Shown here: piece by piece, positions 31,647 to 42,049 of the stretch | Layout of the letters: each line of letters starts with the position of its first letter | Position numbering within the stretch: position 1 is the first letter of the stretch | Assembly: GCA_032988165.1 (NCBI GenBank) | Contig: JANTQF010000299.1 | Location: 1 to 44,135 of the forward strand | Source of the DNA: Emmonsiellopsis sp. PD_33 | Lineage: Eukaryota; Ascomycota; Eurotiomycetes; Onygenales; Ajellomycetaceae | DNA length: 44,135 bases | Direction: 5' to 3' | Position numbers and translations under genes: made by a program | Notes under the pieces: generated by a model | What the model saw: the letters and a program-made list of their open reading frames with translations, nothing else | What the model was told of the DNA's origin: nothing | The model's database searches: none

Positions 31647-32429
31647 TGGATCAGGGGATTCGGGGTTTTGGGGGGGTGGGGGGGTGGGAGCTTGGATATT
31701 TTCTACTGACCTGGTACGTGGATGTGTTTGTGGTTTGGTTTCAATTGTCGAAGTATATGTTGGTCTAATATTCAGAATATGTAATAGGGTAATTTGGGCC
31801 TTGTATTTGCTTTGACAGGGCGGTGGTTCGTGATGCTCTGTGTATTGGTGTTAAAGAGGTAGTTGGTATAAAGAAGGGAGGCAGGGGGTGAGGTTTCAGA
31901 GCCTTTGAGGAATGGTGAAAGCTGTCTGGCTGGAATACTGCATCCTTCAGCAACAATTATGTGTTAAGCGTTGGTTTCCTTTCGGATTTTGTTAGATTGA
32001 AAGAAGTCCGTCTTGCAAGTATAGTTTCCTAATAGAAAACCTCAGAGTTAAGATATAAGAGTATTATACGTTCTAAGGCAGTAAGTCTGCTCTGCTCAGA
32101 CGGTACGTTGGCAATATTTCGAGTTGCCTGTAGGTATTTTAGCATGACCGTTATTATCATGAAGATGATAATCCTATACCATGCAACCAATATCGAGTCA
32201 CATCCATGAACAATTAAAGGGGAGAAAATGGTCTATAAAGATGCTTCTCATCCTCATCCAAAATTGAAAAAAGAAAAAAAAAAAGATAAAAGCGCATCAT
32301 ATCAAACCTCTTCATCCCAAATCCTTTCTCCCTTGAAAAATCCCCAAAAAGTGTCCCTCCAATCATACCAACCCCACCTCCCAGGCACCCCAGACTACAA
32401 ATACCCATCCACATAACCCCAGAACAAAA
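31647..32429. other. Spacer between the two secreted-protein genes
   Basis: This 783-bp stretch holds the 3' end of the first gene (with a G-rich run listed separately) and the promoter of the second. Before 32430 the leader is A/C-rich. A TATAAAGA word at 32233-32240 lies about 190 bases upstream of the second ATG and may be its TATA box. Confidence 0.5.
31654..31688 (+). other. G-quadruplex-like G-run cluster just after the stop codon
   Basis: Five runs of three or more G (4, 4, 7, 7 and 3) are separated by loops of 4, 4, 1 and 1 bases, starting 8 bases after the stop of secreted protein 1. The pattern satisfies the classical intramolecular quadruplex rule on the sense strand, so both DNA and mRNA could fold. 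Confidence 0.7.
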
Positions 32430-32624
32430 ATGCATTTATCAATTCTATTCACAACCTTCCTAGCCGCGGTAGCCTCAGCGCAATCCACCTTCACTTGGAA
32501 ATGCGTAGGTGATGATTTGCAAAAGGGGATACCCTCCACGGAATGGCTGCATGGCGATTATTGCGGGCCTGGCTGTTGCAGGGCCGACGAGGATGGGGTC
32601 AGTGGACGTTGTGTGTGTTATTAG
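32430..32624 (+). CDS. Small secreted cysteine-rich protein 2, tandem paralogue
   Basis: A single exon encodes 64 residues. The signal peptide (1-17) begins M-H-L-S-I-L-F, close to the M-H-Y-S-I-L-F of the upstream paralogue, and ends A-V-A-S-A before Gln18. The mature 47 residues hold six Cys (25, 45, 49, 50, 61, 63). The C-terminal C-x3-C-C-x10-C-x-C with R-A-D-E-D-G-V-S-G-R matches protein 1 exactly in spacing, while the middle is shorter and lacks two Cys. The pair arose by tandem duplication and then diverged strongly in the mature N-terminal half. Function is unknown. The ATG follows an A-rich leader as in the first copy. Confidence 0.75.
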   Translation: MHLSILFTTFLAAVASAQSTFTWKCVGDDLQKGIPSTEWLHGDYCGPGCCRADEDGVSGRCVCY

Positions 32625-33320
32625 AGACGGGAATGGGAAAAAAACTTGTTGGCCAATTTGTTAGGGACGGACGGATCTCGCTGATGTGGATGGGACAAGC
32701 TGTGCAAATTGGTGTGTTGATTTATTTTGATTTTCGTTTTTGCGAGTTTGGTGGGATTTGATGGGTCTGTTGGTCTTTAACGTTTGGGATGTGTAATAGG
32801 ATGAAGAAATCGTGCTTGATATTTCTGGCGAGTTGACGTGCTCTGCACGACGGCGCTAAAGACAGTGGATGATGACTATGTGAATCGTCGAGATCTTTTC
32901 TAATATCCAGGTTGAGGTTGTGGCGAGCCGCTCGAATGGAACTTCTGATATCAAGGATCGATCAGCTGTCAATTTGTCGTTTGAATCAGTCGCCGCCGCT
33001 CTGCTTTCGGATCTAAAGTTATCATCCAAATTGCATTTTTATGATAGAAAACCAAATGCTAGAGCCGGAGAGTTAAAATGCTTCACGAGGAAGTAAAAAT
33101 CGTTTCAAGTCCGAGAGGAAATAAAGATAAAAATCAATAAAATCGTGAAAAAGGTATCATTCCATAATCCGCTAAGTTGTAGTGACTGAACTACAAATTG
33201 ATTATGCAGTAGAGCGGAGATCCAATTTTCCTGCAAAACGCCTGAAATGCAATCCCAAATAAAGGTGGAGAAACCCAAGGGGTGGTTATGTATGTACAAG
33301 GTCCCGTAGATGTGGGTAAG
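32625..33320. other. Intergenic region without a supported gene
   Basis: This lies between the second secreted-protein gene and the 3' end of the J-domain gene. There is no motif-bearing frame, no repeat and no RNA signal that I can support. Confidence 0.5.
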
Positions 33321-34274
33321 TTAGCTGCCGTTCTCTTTTGTCTCCGCCGGCGCCTGTGATGGTCTGTCTATCTTATCGAGTGCGCTCGAGGCGGTACGAG
33401 GACTGAAGACCGTACGGTAGGTATCTTCCTCGTCTTCCTTCAATCCGGAACCAGACGGATCCCGTCTCATGAGGAAGCTTTGTAGCTTAGCATCCTGCGA
33501 GTCCATCTGGGCAATAGTCTGCTGCCTCCTGCCGTTTAGGAACTTGCCGCATTTTTCATCGGCATCTTTCGCTCGCTGTTCGACATAACTCGCGTGGTTC
33601 CCAATAGTTATTGCCTGTCCTATGCCGCCGAATAGCACTAAGAGGACGAGAAAGGAGGCGAATGTTTCGTGAGAAACTGTCTGGGTTTGCTTGCGGGGCT
33701 GATCATGTCTTCGATACCACCGTTCCCAGTCCTCCCAGGTAGCGTTGCGGTATATAGAATCATCATCGTCCATATGCCTCTCATATCGCGGAGAGCCAGT
33801 CCGACCAACTTTGTCAGCAAAGAGCTCCGAACGTTGCTGCCACCCCAGCCCAAACCTATCATAAGCATCTCGTTTGGCAGGGTCGGAAAGGATCTCATGC
33901 GCCGCAACAATTAGCCTATAGCGATGTAACCTAACAGATTCGGGCACTGTTTTCCATAGTGGATGCTCTGGATTATATCGATCCGGGTGGTAGACTTTGA
34001 CGAGGTCATAATAGCGTCGTTTCGAGTAGGGCTCAGTTTTCGCCTGGTTGAAAATATCGTAGGGTGTAAAGGTTGGGGTTGACGGCCAGGAGAGGTCTGG
34101 CTCAGAACCCAATGGATACGAGCCCCGAACGTGGGCTAATCCCCGGCAGTGTGGTAAAGAAGGTTTCCGTCGAGGGGTAGAGGCAAAGTGAGGGGCGTGT
34201 ATGGAGGTTCCGGGGAGGGGGTGGAAAAGCTGAAAGCCGCCACAGGAACATATCAAAGTCGACTTTCTCAGCAT
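33321..34274 (-). CDS. J-domain (DnaJ/Hsp40) protein with one transmembrane segment
   Basis: A single exon encodes 317 residues from an in-frame ATG. Residues 1-65 are Arg/His/Ser-rich and poor in acidic residues, so a mitochondrial presequence is possible. The J domain spans about 70-142: T-P-Y-D-I-F, the essential His-Pro-Asp at 96-98 (V-Y-H-P-D-R-Y) and the A-H-E-I-L-S-D-P-A-K-R-x-A-Y-D-R helix. A transmembrane helix follows at about 204-224 (F-A-S-F-L-V-L-L-V-L-F-G-G-I-G). J proteins recruit and activate Hsp70. There is no Gly/Phe-rich or zinc-finger region, so it is a class C member likely tethered to a membrane. It is divergent from the Pml1-like gene with a 248-bp shared promoter. Confidence 0.9.
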   Translation of the reverse strand: MLRKSTLICSCGGFQLFHPLPGTSIHAPHFASTPRRKPSLPHCRGLAHVRGSYPLGSEPDLSWPSTPTFTPYDIFNQAKTEPYSKRRYYDLVKVYHPDRYNPEHPLWKTVPESVRLHRYRLIVAAHEILSDPAKRDAYDRFGLGWQQRSELFADKVGRTGSPRYERHMDDDDSIYRNATWEDWERWYRRHDQPRKQTQTVSHETFASFLVLLVLFGGIGQAITIGNHASYVEQRAKDADEKCGKFLNGRRQQTIAQMDSQDAKLQSFLMRRDPSGSGLKEDEEDTYRTVFSPRTASSALDKIDRPSQAPAETKENGS

Positions 34275-34522
34275 TGCGGCATGCTTCTCACCGAAGCGGC
34301 CAGCAGTGTACCATCATTGGAGGTGTCCAAAGCTGTGAGGAACCGAATCATTCCATTCTGTGATGAGAGTAGGAAACTCGAGGTTGGAGGCTCGGGCTGC
34401 CGTCTAGAGGGAGATCGGGCCGAGATTATCCGCGGCGGTGCGTCACGCCAGCCTCAAAAGCGCGTCTCTCCAAGAAATTATCAGATAAGTGATGTTTCCA
34501 CGAGCACCTCACTCAACACACA
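34275..34522. promoter_or_regulatory. Compact bidirectional promoter
   Basis: The 248 bp between the J-domain ATG (reverse, 34274) and the Pml1-like ATG (forward, 34523) must serve both genes. No clear TATA box is visible, which fits two housekeeping genes. An open frame crosses the stretch by chance. Confidence 0.6.
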
Positions 34523-35545
34523 ATGCCCAGACACGAAGGTAATAACCGGGATCGCCGACGGCGGCCAAGTCCGTCGCTTTCTCCTGACGATTCGCGTGGC
34601 CGATCAACCAAGAACAATGACCGCGAAGCTCCCTCCACAAGACCAAGAGATGAGCGCGCTACAGTGAAAGATCGAAGACGAGATTCTCGCAGCCCCGCAA
34701 GGTCATCGCGGAGAGAGCATAAACCGTACCGTCGCAGAAGCCGTTCTAGAGACCATGACGACTCAAGAAACAGGAAACGCAGAGAAGACTCTAGCGACAG
34801 CCGGCACCTACGACGTCACAGAGATAGGCAGGAATATGATGAGCAGGACGGGCGGTCCAAACGACGGCGAAGTGTCTCGAACTCTAGGTCCCCGCCTCCT
34901 CGACGCTCTCACCGACGGCATTCAGCTTCTCCGCCTCGAAATCCCTCCCCTCCCACAACTACTCAACGCTCGAAAGCTCCGCTCCCCTCTCAAAAGGATG
35001 CTTTCTCCAAAACCCCCGGAGAATCTGGAGAAAGCGCCACTCCGCTCCCAGACAAGGAGAAACCTAACTTCGCCAACACCGGCCGTCTAGCTGCAGAAAC
35101 GAACACGGTGAAATCCGGTGATGGTTTGACTTCCGTCGTCCTGAAATACCATGAGCCACCAGAAGCACGAAAACCCCCACCCAAGGACCCCTGGCGCCTC
35201 TACGTATTTAAAGGGGAAAAGCTCCTCGAAACAATAGAACTGGGCGGACGAAGCTGTTGGCTAATTGGCAGAGAACGATTAGTCGTCGACCTCCCAGTTG
35301 ACCATCCAAGCTGCTCGAAGCAACACGCCGCCTTGCAATTCCGGTATGTCGAGAAGCGGAATGAATACGGCGATAGAGACGGACGGGTACGACCCTATCT
35401 GATCGATTTGGAAAGCGCGAATGGATCTACTGTTAACGGGGATCCGGCTCCCAAGGGAAGATATATGGAGCTTATGGATAAGGATATTCTAAAATTTGGC
35501 CTGAGCACTCGGGAATATGTCCTCATGCTGCCACCTTCTGGCTGA
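34523..35545 (+). CDS. pml1: FHA-domain splicing factor, SNIP1/Pml1 (RES complex) type
   Basis: A single exon encodes 340 residues. Residues 1-150 are Arg/Ser/Asp-rich with many R-S, S-R-S and R-R-x-S-R repeats, as in splicing factors. After the linker P-N-F-A-N-T-G-R-L-A-A-E-T-N-T-V (181-196) comes an FHA domain (about 224-338). It carries the phosphothreonine-site residues G-R (249-250), S-x-x-H (265-268) and N-G-S-T-V-N-G (300-306). This order and the N-F-x-x-T-G-x-L-A linker are those of SNIP1, DAWDLE and yeast Pml1. Pml1 is the FHA subunit of the RES complex with Bud13 and Snu17/Ist3, acting in pre-mRNA splicing and retention. The symbol rests on remembered family features. The ATG is the first in frame after a CA-rich leader. 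Confidence 0.88.
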   Translation: MPRHEGNNRDRRRRPSPSLSPDDSRGRSTKNNDREAPSTRPRDERATVKDRRRDSRSPARSSRREHKPYRRRSRSRDHDDSRNRKRREDSSDSRHLRRHRDRQEYDEQDGRSKRRRSVSNSRSPPPRRSHRRHSASPPRNPSPPTTTQRSKAPLPSQKDAFSKTPGESGESATPLPDKEKPNFANTGRLAAETNTVKSGDGLTSVVLKYHEPPEARKPPPKDPWRLYVFKGEKLLETIELGGRSCWLIGRERLVVDLPVDHPSCSKQHAALQFRYVEKRNEYGDRDGRVRPYLIDLESANGSTVNGDPAPKGRYMELMDKDILKFGLSTREYVLMLPPSG

Positions 35546-35834
35546 TTCAATACCGTGTTTGTATATATTCCGGTTTCAATTTGAGTTCGTTACAAAAACT
35601 TCCGTCCGTCCACTAATAAAATACATTGTGCGGTGCATCAACAACTAACGCTCGAAAAACAGCAATAAAAAACTATTCAATCTTTATCATACAAACGCCA
35701 TCAACATCAGCATCAACATGCAAATATCGCCACCCTTGTACCTAAGACGAGGATAGCCAGGTGAATAATGAAGGAGCTGAAAACGCTTTTGGTTTTATCC
35801 ATCACCAAGACTGCCACCTCCCCCCTCTTCACCA

Positions 35835-36284
35835 CTATGCCTTGCCAGAGTACTCCTCAGCTTCCTCCTTAGCCTTCTCGCCCAGATAGGTTGCATTATT
35901 CTCCGCCTTTTTTGCAGCAGATTTGGCCGCCTCCTCTGCATGTTTAGTCTTGATACCGACCGTATCCTTAATTTTGTGGCCGGCTTTTTCTATAATCAGG
36001 ACAGTCCCCCCCGGTCAGCATCAGAGATTGAGATCAAGAAAGGGAAAAAAAAAGCAAGAAAGGATATTAAATTATCACATACCGCCCTTCTCGATTCCCT
36101 TAACCGCTGCATCGGACACGACACGATCGGCCTTCTTCAATGTGTCCTTGGTTATCTCGATGGGGCCTTTCTCTGCCCGGCTAGCTGACGTGGAGAAAAG
36201 AGCTGGTCGGACAACGGCGATGCTAGCGGCTCTAGCGGGCATAGCAGCCCTCGTGATGGGAGTGACGCGGGTAAGGAAAGACAT
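35835..36284 (-). CDS. Small mitochondrial LEA-like (late embryogenesis abundant) protein
   Basis: On the reverse strand, exons 36083-36284 and 35835-35989 (93-nt intron) give 118 residues. The N-terminus (1-36) is a classical mitochondrial presequence: Arg/Ala/Ser-rich with no acidic residues, ending near F-S-T-S-A-S-R. The mature part is one Lys/Glu/Ala-rich amphipathic region with 11-mer-like repeats (A-A-K-S-A-A-K-K-A-E, then G-E-K-A-K-E-E-A-E-E). This is the pattern of group 3 LEA proteins, which protect membranes and proteins during drying and heat. The splice fuses G-I-E-K-G to E-K-A-G-H-K-I-K-D-T-V in frame. The 3' end is 289 bp from the stop of the Pml1-like gene (convergent). Confidence 0.85.
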
Positions 36285-37314
36285 GATGAGGTCGATAAGT
36301 GCTATGGGTAGACTGGGATGGTCAGCACATACATGGCCTCTTCACTTCCGTGGGAGGAATGACAGGGTCAGGAGAGGTAGACCAGGCCCATTACCTTTCG
36401 GATATGAATCAAACGGGATGGCGAATAGAACTCGATGGACTCCTTCTGTTGATATTCACCTATTTCTTCAGAATGCTGCTGTTCAGGGTTTCTCACGCGC
36501 AGTTTGCTGGGAATATATTGATACGAAAAGTACTTCGAGGAAGAGTGTCTGCTCTTTTATAACCTTGCCCGTCTGCCATGTTTTTCCGCTTGGACTTTGC
36601 CTTGAGCTTTCCCTGGCAAGCTTCGCGGTGACGTCATGATGGTTCAACTTCTCCTTTTTATGGGGAAGTCACGTGGCTCCCTTTTTCTGTGATGATGTCA
36701 AGCTTCCAATTTGGTTTAATGGTCTATTGTCTACTTTACCTCTCTAAATCTGATAAATTGTTGTCTAGAGATATGGTACAAGACGTCCTATTACTTGACG
36801 GTCCATATATCATGCAAGATGTAAAGAAATATAAACAAATAAATACTAGTAACTAATACCTACCCACTCACTATATAATCTCTATCTATCCTCTTCAATC
36901 TCTACTCTTCTCCTCACACAAGCAAAAGAAAAACAGACAAAACACGAAAAATGAGCAGAAAAATGAGCTGAAAAAACGCCTCTATGTTCCCGCCCAGAAC
37001 TAGTCCGTTCCTCTACTTCAACTATCTGGCTCGAATCCCGAGCTAATATTAAACTCCATTTCATCATTACTCCTTTCCCTCCTTCTCCCGTACATGTTAG
37101 ATATGACACCATCAAATGCAAATAAAACCCCGATCGATATCCTTACATTCGCATTGAAACACGACGACGTTTATTTTTTTTAAGAAAATTTTCGACCCTT
37201 TTAGACAACCCATGCAAACGATGTGCAGAAACTGGTACTGAGATATAGATCGGATAGTGCGATAAGACGAAAAAAGTAAAAGAAACCTCAAAAGACGGCT
37301 GCGAAGGAAGCCAT
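36285..37314. other. Intergenic region without a supported gene
   Basis: The first part is the upstream region of the LEA-like gene. Overlapping open frames there lack motifs. From 36740 the sequence is AT- and A-rich, and the final part is probably the 3' untranslated end of the large STAND gene. Confidence 0.5.
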
Positions 37315-40300
37315 CTAGCGGTACCTATTGTAGGTATCCATATCTGGACGGGCAGGGGAACTTCCACTCCTGAACCGACGAGCTTCACGCAAACTTCCCA
37401 GGCCGTCAAGTTGCGTACGAGCCATGGACTGTAACTGGTCATCGTTGCTTGCGCTTGGCATCAAGTTGCGGCTTGGGTAAGGGAGATGGGCCGGATTGTT
37501 CAGATAGGGGCTCTCGCCATGTTGCTCTGTGTAAAGTTGGTTTTCATAATGCGCCGCCGTTCGCTGCCGTGCCTCTTCCACACTAATAGGATCGTGGCCT
37601 CCAAACTGGATATGTTGTGGCACAGGATGATTGCTGAATTCCACGAAGCTCGGCCCCATGCCGTCACCAGAGTCAATCATCATTCCAGGAGCTGATGAGC
37701 CACGAGACATCGCCATAGCCTCATAAGAACCTGGCGTGCTAGGGCTAGATCCAATTGCGGAACCACTCTGTCCAAACATAAATGCGGGAGATCGGGTATC
37801 AAGTCTGGGAGTGGCGGTTTGGGCAACATTGGAGAGCGGGGAAGAGCGTCTCTTTGCTGGACCAGGGGAAATTTTCGGCGGCATCCGGCTAGGTTCTGTT
37901 TGCAGCGATTGTTCCGACTGCATAGACACATTTCGAGACATGGGCTGCGAGGAATAGCCCGCGGGCATTTGTGGTATGGTAGGCATTCCATAAATACCTC
38001 CGGTTTGCCGTGGTGCAAGCCCCAGACCATGTGCACTTTGACCGGGTACAACAAAACTTGGGTACTCTTGCGTTGTAATCGTGATGTCAGATTGGTATGG
38101 CAGCGGGACTCTGGCATGGCCAGCGAAATGCGACTGGGAGTAAGCATCACGAAGACCTGGGATATTGCCGCTTGACCCCTCCGATGATCTAGATGCATGA
38201 CGAGATCCGAACCGTGACGGCGGGGTTGGGCCGCGATCAACAGGATCCGAATATCTCCAATTTGACCCCAAACCAGATTCACTATGCACAGAGTGAACTA
38301 AATTATCTGACGAGACTCTAGGGGACCAACCATGCGGCGAGGGTACGTTTCCAGGCCGAGCCCTGATGGCCTCCTCAGGTTGCCTACTAGTATCAGAACC
38401 CCGCCCCAGCGACGGAGAGGACCTGGAAGACGATGGCGTGTCACTTAATCTTCGCCCTGCAAGGACATTGGCATATGTAGTGTGATTTTCTTTCTGCGCT
38501 GCTCTCTGGTTCATATGCTTTATTATCGTTCCGCGGGATGGTGGCGGGCTAGAGTGATGGACAGCAGCAAGAGAAGCCTCGGCATCGGATTTGGCAGACG
38601 CCGTTCCTTCCACAAGGCTTTCCTGGACGCGACTCGAAGCTCCCTCGCCGTGGACGCTAGTTACAGACACAACGGGATTAACTGGCCTATAGCTTCCCAG
38701 GTTTCTGTGGCCGGGTCTTCGCCTTATCCCAAAGGGCCTGGAAATTCTCTCGAAAATGCCGCTTCCTTTCGATTTTTGGGTCTTTATCTTCGGAGGAACA
38801 ACATTCCACTCCCCTTCTCCCTCTTCCTGACTAGCCGTGGCTTGTATCGGGACCTCCGTGGTTTGTGACAAAGTGGGAGACATAGGGAGTGCGGTTTGAC
38901 TCCCCTCCAGATCACTCTCGTAGCCATGATCCTCCGCAGGCGGTAGTGGCAGGTACTGTGATGCGGTAGATGGAAGTGTCGGATTGCGTTGGCGAGAGGG
39001 GCTAAGTTCAACGGGCGAGTGAGTTGTACTATATTCCGCCTCCATCTCCCAAGTGAATCGGGAGGAACTGCTGGTGGGGGTGTCAGGCACCGAAGATGTG
39101 GAACTCGATCGATCGAATATTGATTTTTGCTGCTTGAGTAATTCTTGTGATGACCCAGGCGACCTATTTGTTATCTCTTGGACAATGGCATGTCTGGCTT
39201 GACTCAAGGCACGATGCATAGTATTGAAATCCGGGTGCAAATCGGGGACCGATTTCGGTTGTTTAATCTCCTTGAAGTGCTTGAGCAGGATACTAGCATG
39301 TGTTTCATACGCTTGAAAGTCTTTTATCAAGCCAGGGGTCTTCTCTGTCTTAATCCTGCTAGTGGCATTGTTGTAGGAGAGGAAGAAAAGGTGGGTTGAA
39401 ACAACAAGCCACCAAGCAAACGCTGCGGGTCCTAGTCGTAGAAGTTCGTCACGGAAAAATCCTTGCACCACCGAGTGTATTTTCACAATATCAATGGCGT
39501 TATTAGGCAGGGTCGTCGATGTATTTTGGCTACTGCTCGTTTGAGAACTTTCTAGCTCTTTCTCGGAAAGGTCTGTACTTCGTCGAACGGGTGAATTTTG
39601 TTCGGTTGCAAGGTACGGGTCGAACGCGCGTTCAATCAGGCCGTACCTAATGAGAATGGCAAAAGTATTGTCTATATGCCTTCCAGGGTTCCCGTCGGGA
39701 TCGAGAGAGCGGATTTCAACTTCGTGGTTTGCGAGTGCTTTCCTTCCCAAATGGACCATACCAACAGGCACATGATGTTCAAAAAAGGAGAGTATGGTAA
39801 TCAAGTGAAGGGCTTCAGGGTGGTTATTTTTTTGCAAGTCGCCCATGATTCCATGATATGGTTCGGCAAGGCGTTTATCGGTAGCCTGGGGCTTGTTGAC
39901 ACGATACCTCTCGATTGGTTTTCCAGTTGCTCTGAGACGGTGGCCCATTGCATGAATCGCCAACGGCAAACACTCATAATGTTCTACCAGCTCAGTTGCC
40001 TTGCGAACCTGTTCCGCTGTAGGGTGCTTGATGCCTATGTCTTTGAAGAGTAGCTTCCGGGCATCGTTGACTGACAAAGGTCTCACTTTGAGACCGAAGG
40101 GTTCATATAGTCTCCGTTTCTTCGTCAAGGTGCGATCCACGGATGTATAGATTATGCTTGAATTTGTATGGTAGGGGATAAACCGTCGAAAGTCGTTGAT
40201 CTCATCATCAGTGTCGAAAGAGAGGCCGTCAAAGACCACCAGCCAGTTCTCTCTCCCCCCGAGCCATTTCAGTACCTTCTCGATATATCTATCTCTGTTA

Positions 40301-42049
40301 AGCCAGTCTGGATCTGGAGATGCTTTCTCTATTGTTGAGGAGACCTTTTCGGCAATGTCCCAAAAGCACTGGCAGCATGCCTCTTTTGACCTGGCATCAA
40401 TCCAGAACACCCCACCGGTATATGCATCACGGTGCTTGAAAACATACTGCCGAGCAAGATGGGTTTTCCCAGACCCGGATCCGCCGTATATCAGGACAGA
40501 AACAACATCATTTATTCGCCGTTTCACTTTGAAGAGCCGAGTATGAAGCTCTTCGAGTTCCTTCTCCATGCCAAGGAACACCCAGTTAGGATGAAAGCCA
40601 AGAGGCGCGATAAGGAGAGATTCACCCTGTTCGTTTGGCGGGGGAAGCTCCGTGCTGGACATTAATTGAGATTTTGAAAGGGGTAACAACTCCGAGTTTT
40701 GCCCAGGAGGGAGCGAGGCTATTGAATTATCTATGTGAAATAGTCAGCGGACGATCACTGAGGAATAAGAGTAGGAGTGGTTTTAGAAATCGCCTTACCG
40801 AGTGAGTCGATTCTATCCGTAGGGAGAGATGATAAACTCCATGCCCTAGGGTCTTCCATGTTGTTGTTCACTAACAAAATTAGAAACTGAGGCATAACTA
40901 GGTTGTTTAACAAAAAATCACTTACAGAGAAAAAGCTCAGCATCTTCTTTTCTAATATTTGCTCGAAGTCTCTGTTCCTGTGCCCACCTTAGGGCAATCT
41001 CTCTTGGGGCATCGTTCGCATAACGAAGGATTGCTTCTGCCACGGCTTCGTAGCCCGGGGATTTCGGGCTTTCGAATCGCACCATGGCACCATGATCTGC
41101 CTCGATTCCCATGCGCTCTACACCGGCCGTCAAGGGTGCAGCAGATGATTCTTCGACGACAAACCGCTTGGTGCCCTTCAGGTCCATCGGTTTAGACTCG
41201 TGGAAATAGTAGATACGAAAGCGGCCCATAATGTCACTAAACTGACGGTTGACGTTTTGTAAAGTCTCGTTATCTGGTTTGAGAGTCTTGAGCATGTTGG
41301 GGGTTGTGTCGAAGAACTTCTTAGGCACCAAACTGGCTATCATTTGTATCATGCTGCCTAGGTTGGCCAGTTCAGAGCCGTTATGGGGCGTCCCCATGAA
41401 CAGGATGGCATAGGTTGATACATATGTCGATCTCAGATGCTGAGTATTGGGATGTCTTTGATGTTCGCAGTGCAAAAGTGTCCTCTTTACGACGATTCCG
41501 CCTAGGGAATGGCATACAAAAATAATCGGTCGCTCCAGTGCACGGTCCAACTATAACCACTGTGTTAGCATCTAGCAATACCGCTTCTACAAGCAGCGGG
41601 AAACACCAATCCATATTGATGAGGCTCACACTTCTCTTGGCCATTAGCTGGGCAGCCAGATGTTCAGCATGGTTGTGCAGACGCTCTTTGGACGTCCCCT
41701 TCTCAAAGGAAGCAACGTTGGCATCGTAGCCGTACGTCAGGATGCGGACATTCAGGCCATGGAGGGTCTGGGGGAGGAGGTCGGCGGGCCAGAAAACCTC
41801 TGGCTTCTTGGTGGCCCATGTATTGTGGGGGTTACCGTTAAGACCGTGGACAAACACTATACTATAAAGACAGCAAGATACAGTCAGCCAGCCGGTATTT
41901 CGGGGCTATAGCAGCGTACCACTACAGCATAGTACAGGACTCGGGCAGACAACTCACTCGACCTGTGGTACCCGCGGCTCGGGGCAGCAGTACACCTCGG
42001 ACAGGCCAAATTCGGTGATCTCAAAGCGTTTCGCGGGAGAGGAGCCCAT
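37315..42049 (-). CDS. Lipase/SesB-like plus NB-ARC STAND protein (NLR-like) with long disordered tail
   Basis: On the reverse strand, five exons (41958-42049, 41630-41861, 40926-41550, 40799-40870, 37315-40730) give 1478 residues. Residues 30-310 are an alpha/beta hydrolase: V-F-V-H-G-L-N-G (33-40), nucleophile Ser123 in C-H-S-L-G-G, G-T-P-H-N-G, and a likely catalytic His in A-D-H-G-A-M-V-R-F. From about 390 comes an NB-ARC ATPase: Walker A G-G-S-G-S-G-K-T (423-430), Walker B L-V-V-F-D (about 504-508), a sensor-like I-I-Y-T-S-V-D-R (533-540), C-L-P-L-A (594-598) and an MHD-like I-H-S-V (about 758-761). From about 870 to the end it is Ser/Pro/Gly-rich and disordered; no TPR, ankyrin or WD repeats are seen. 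Fungal SesB-NB-ARC proteins are NLR-like receptors linked to cell death and incompatibility. Proteins called 'LipA and NB-ARC' occur in Eurotiomycetes. The ligand is unknown. Confidence 0.9.

Noticed and set aside
35923..36639. 238-codon forward frame over the LEA-like gene
   Set aside because: It overlaps a well-supported spliced reverse gene and has no motifs of its own.
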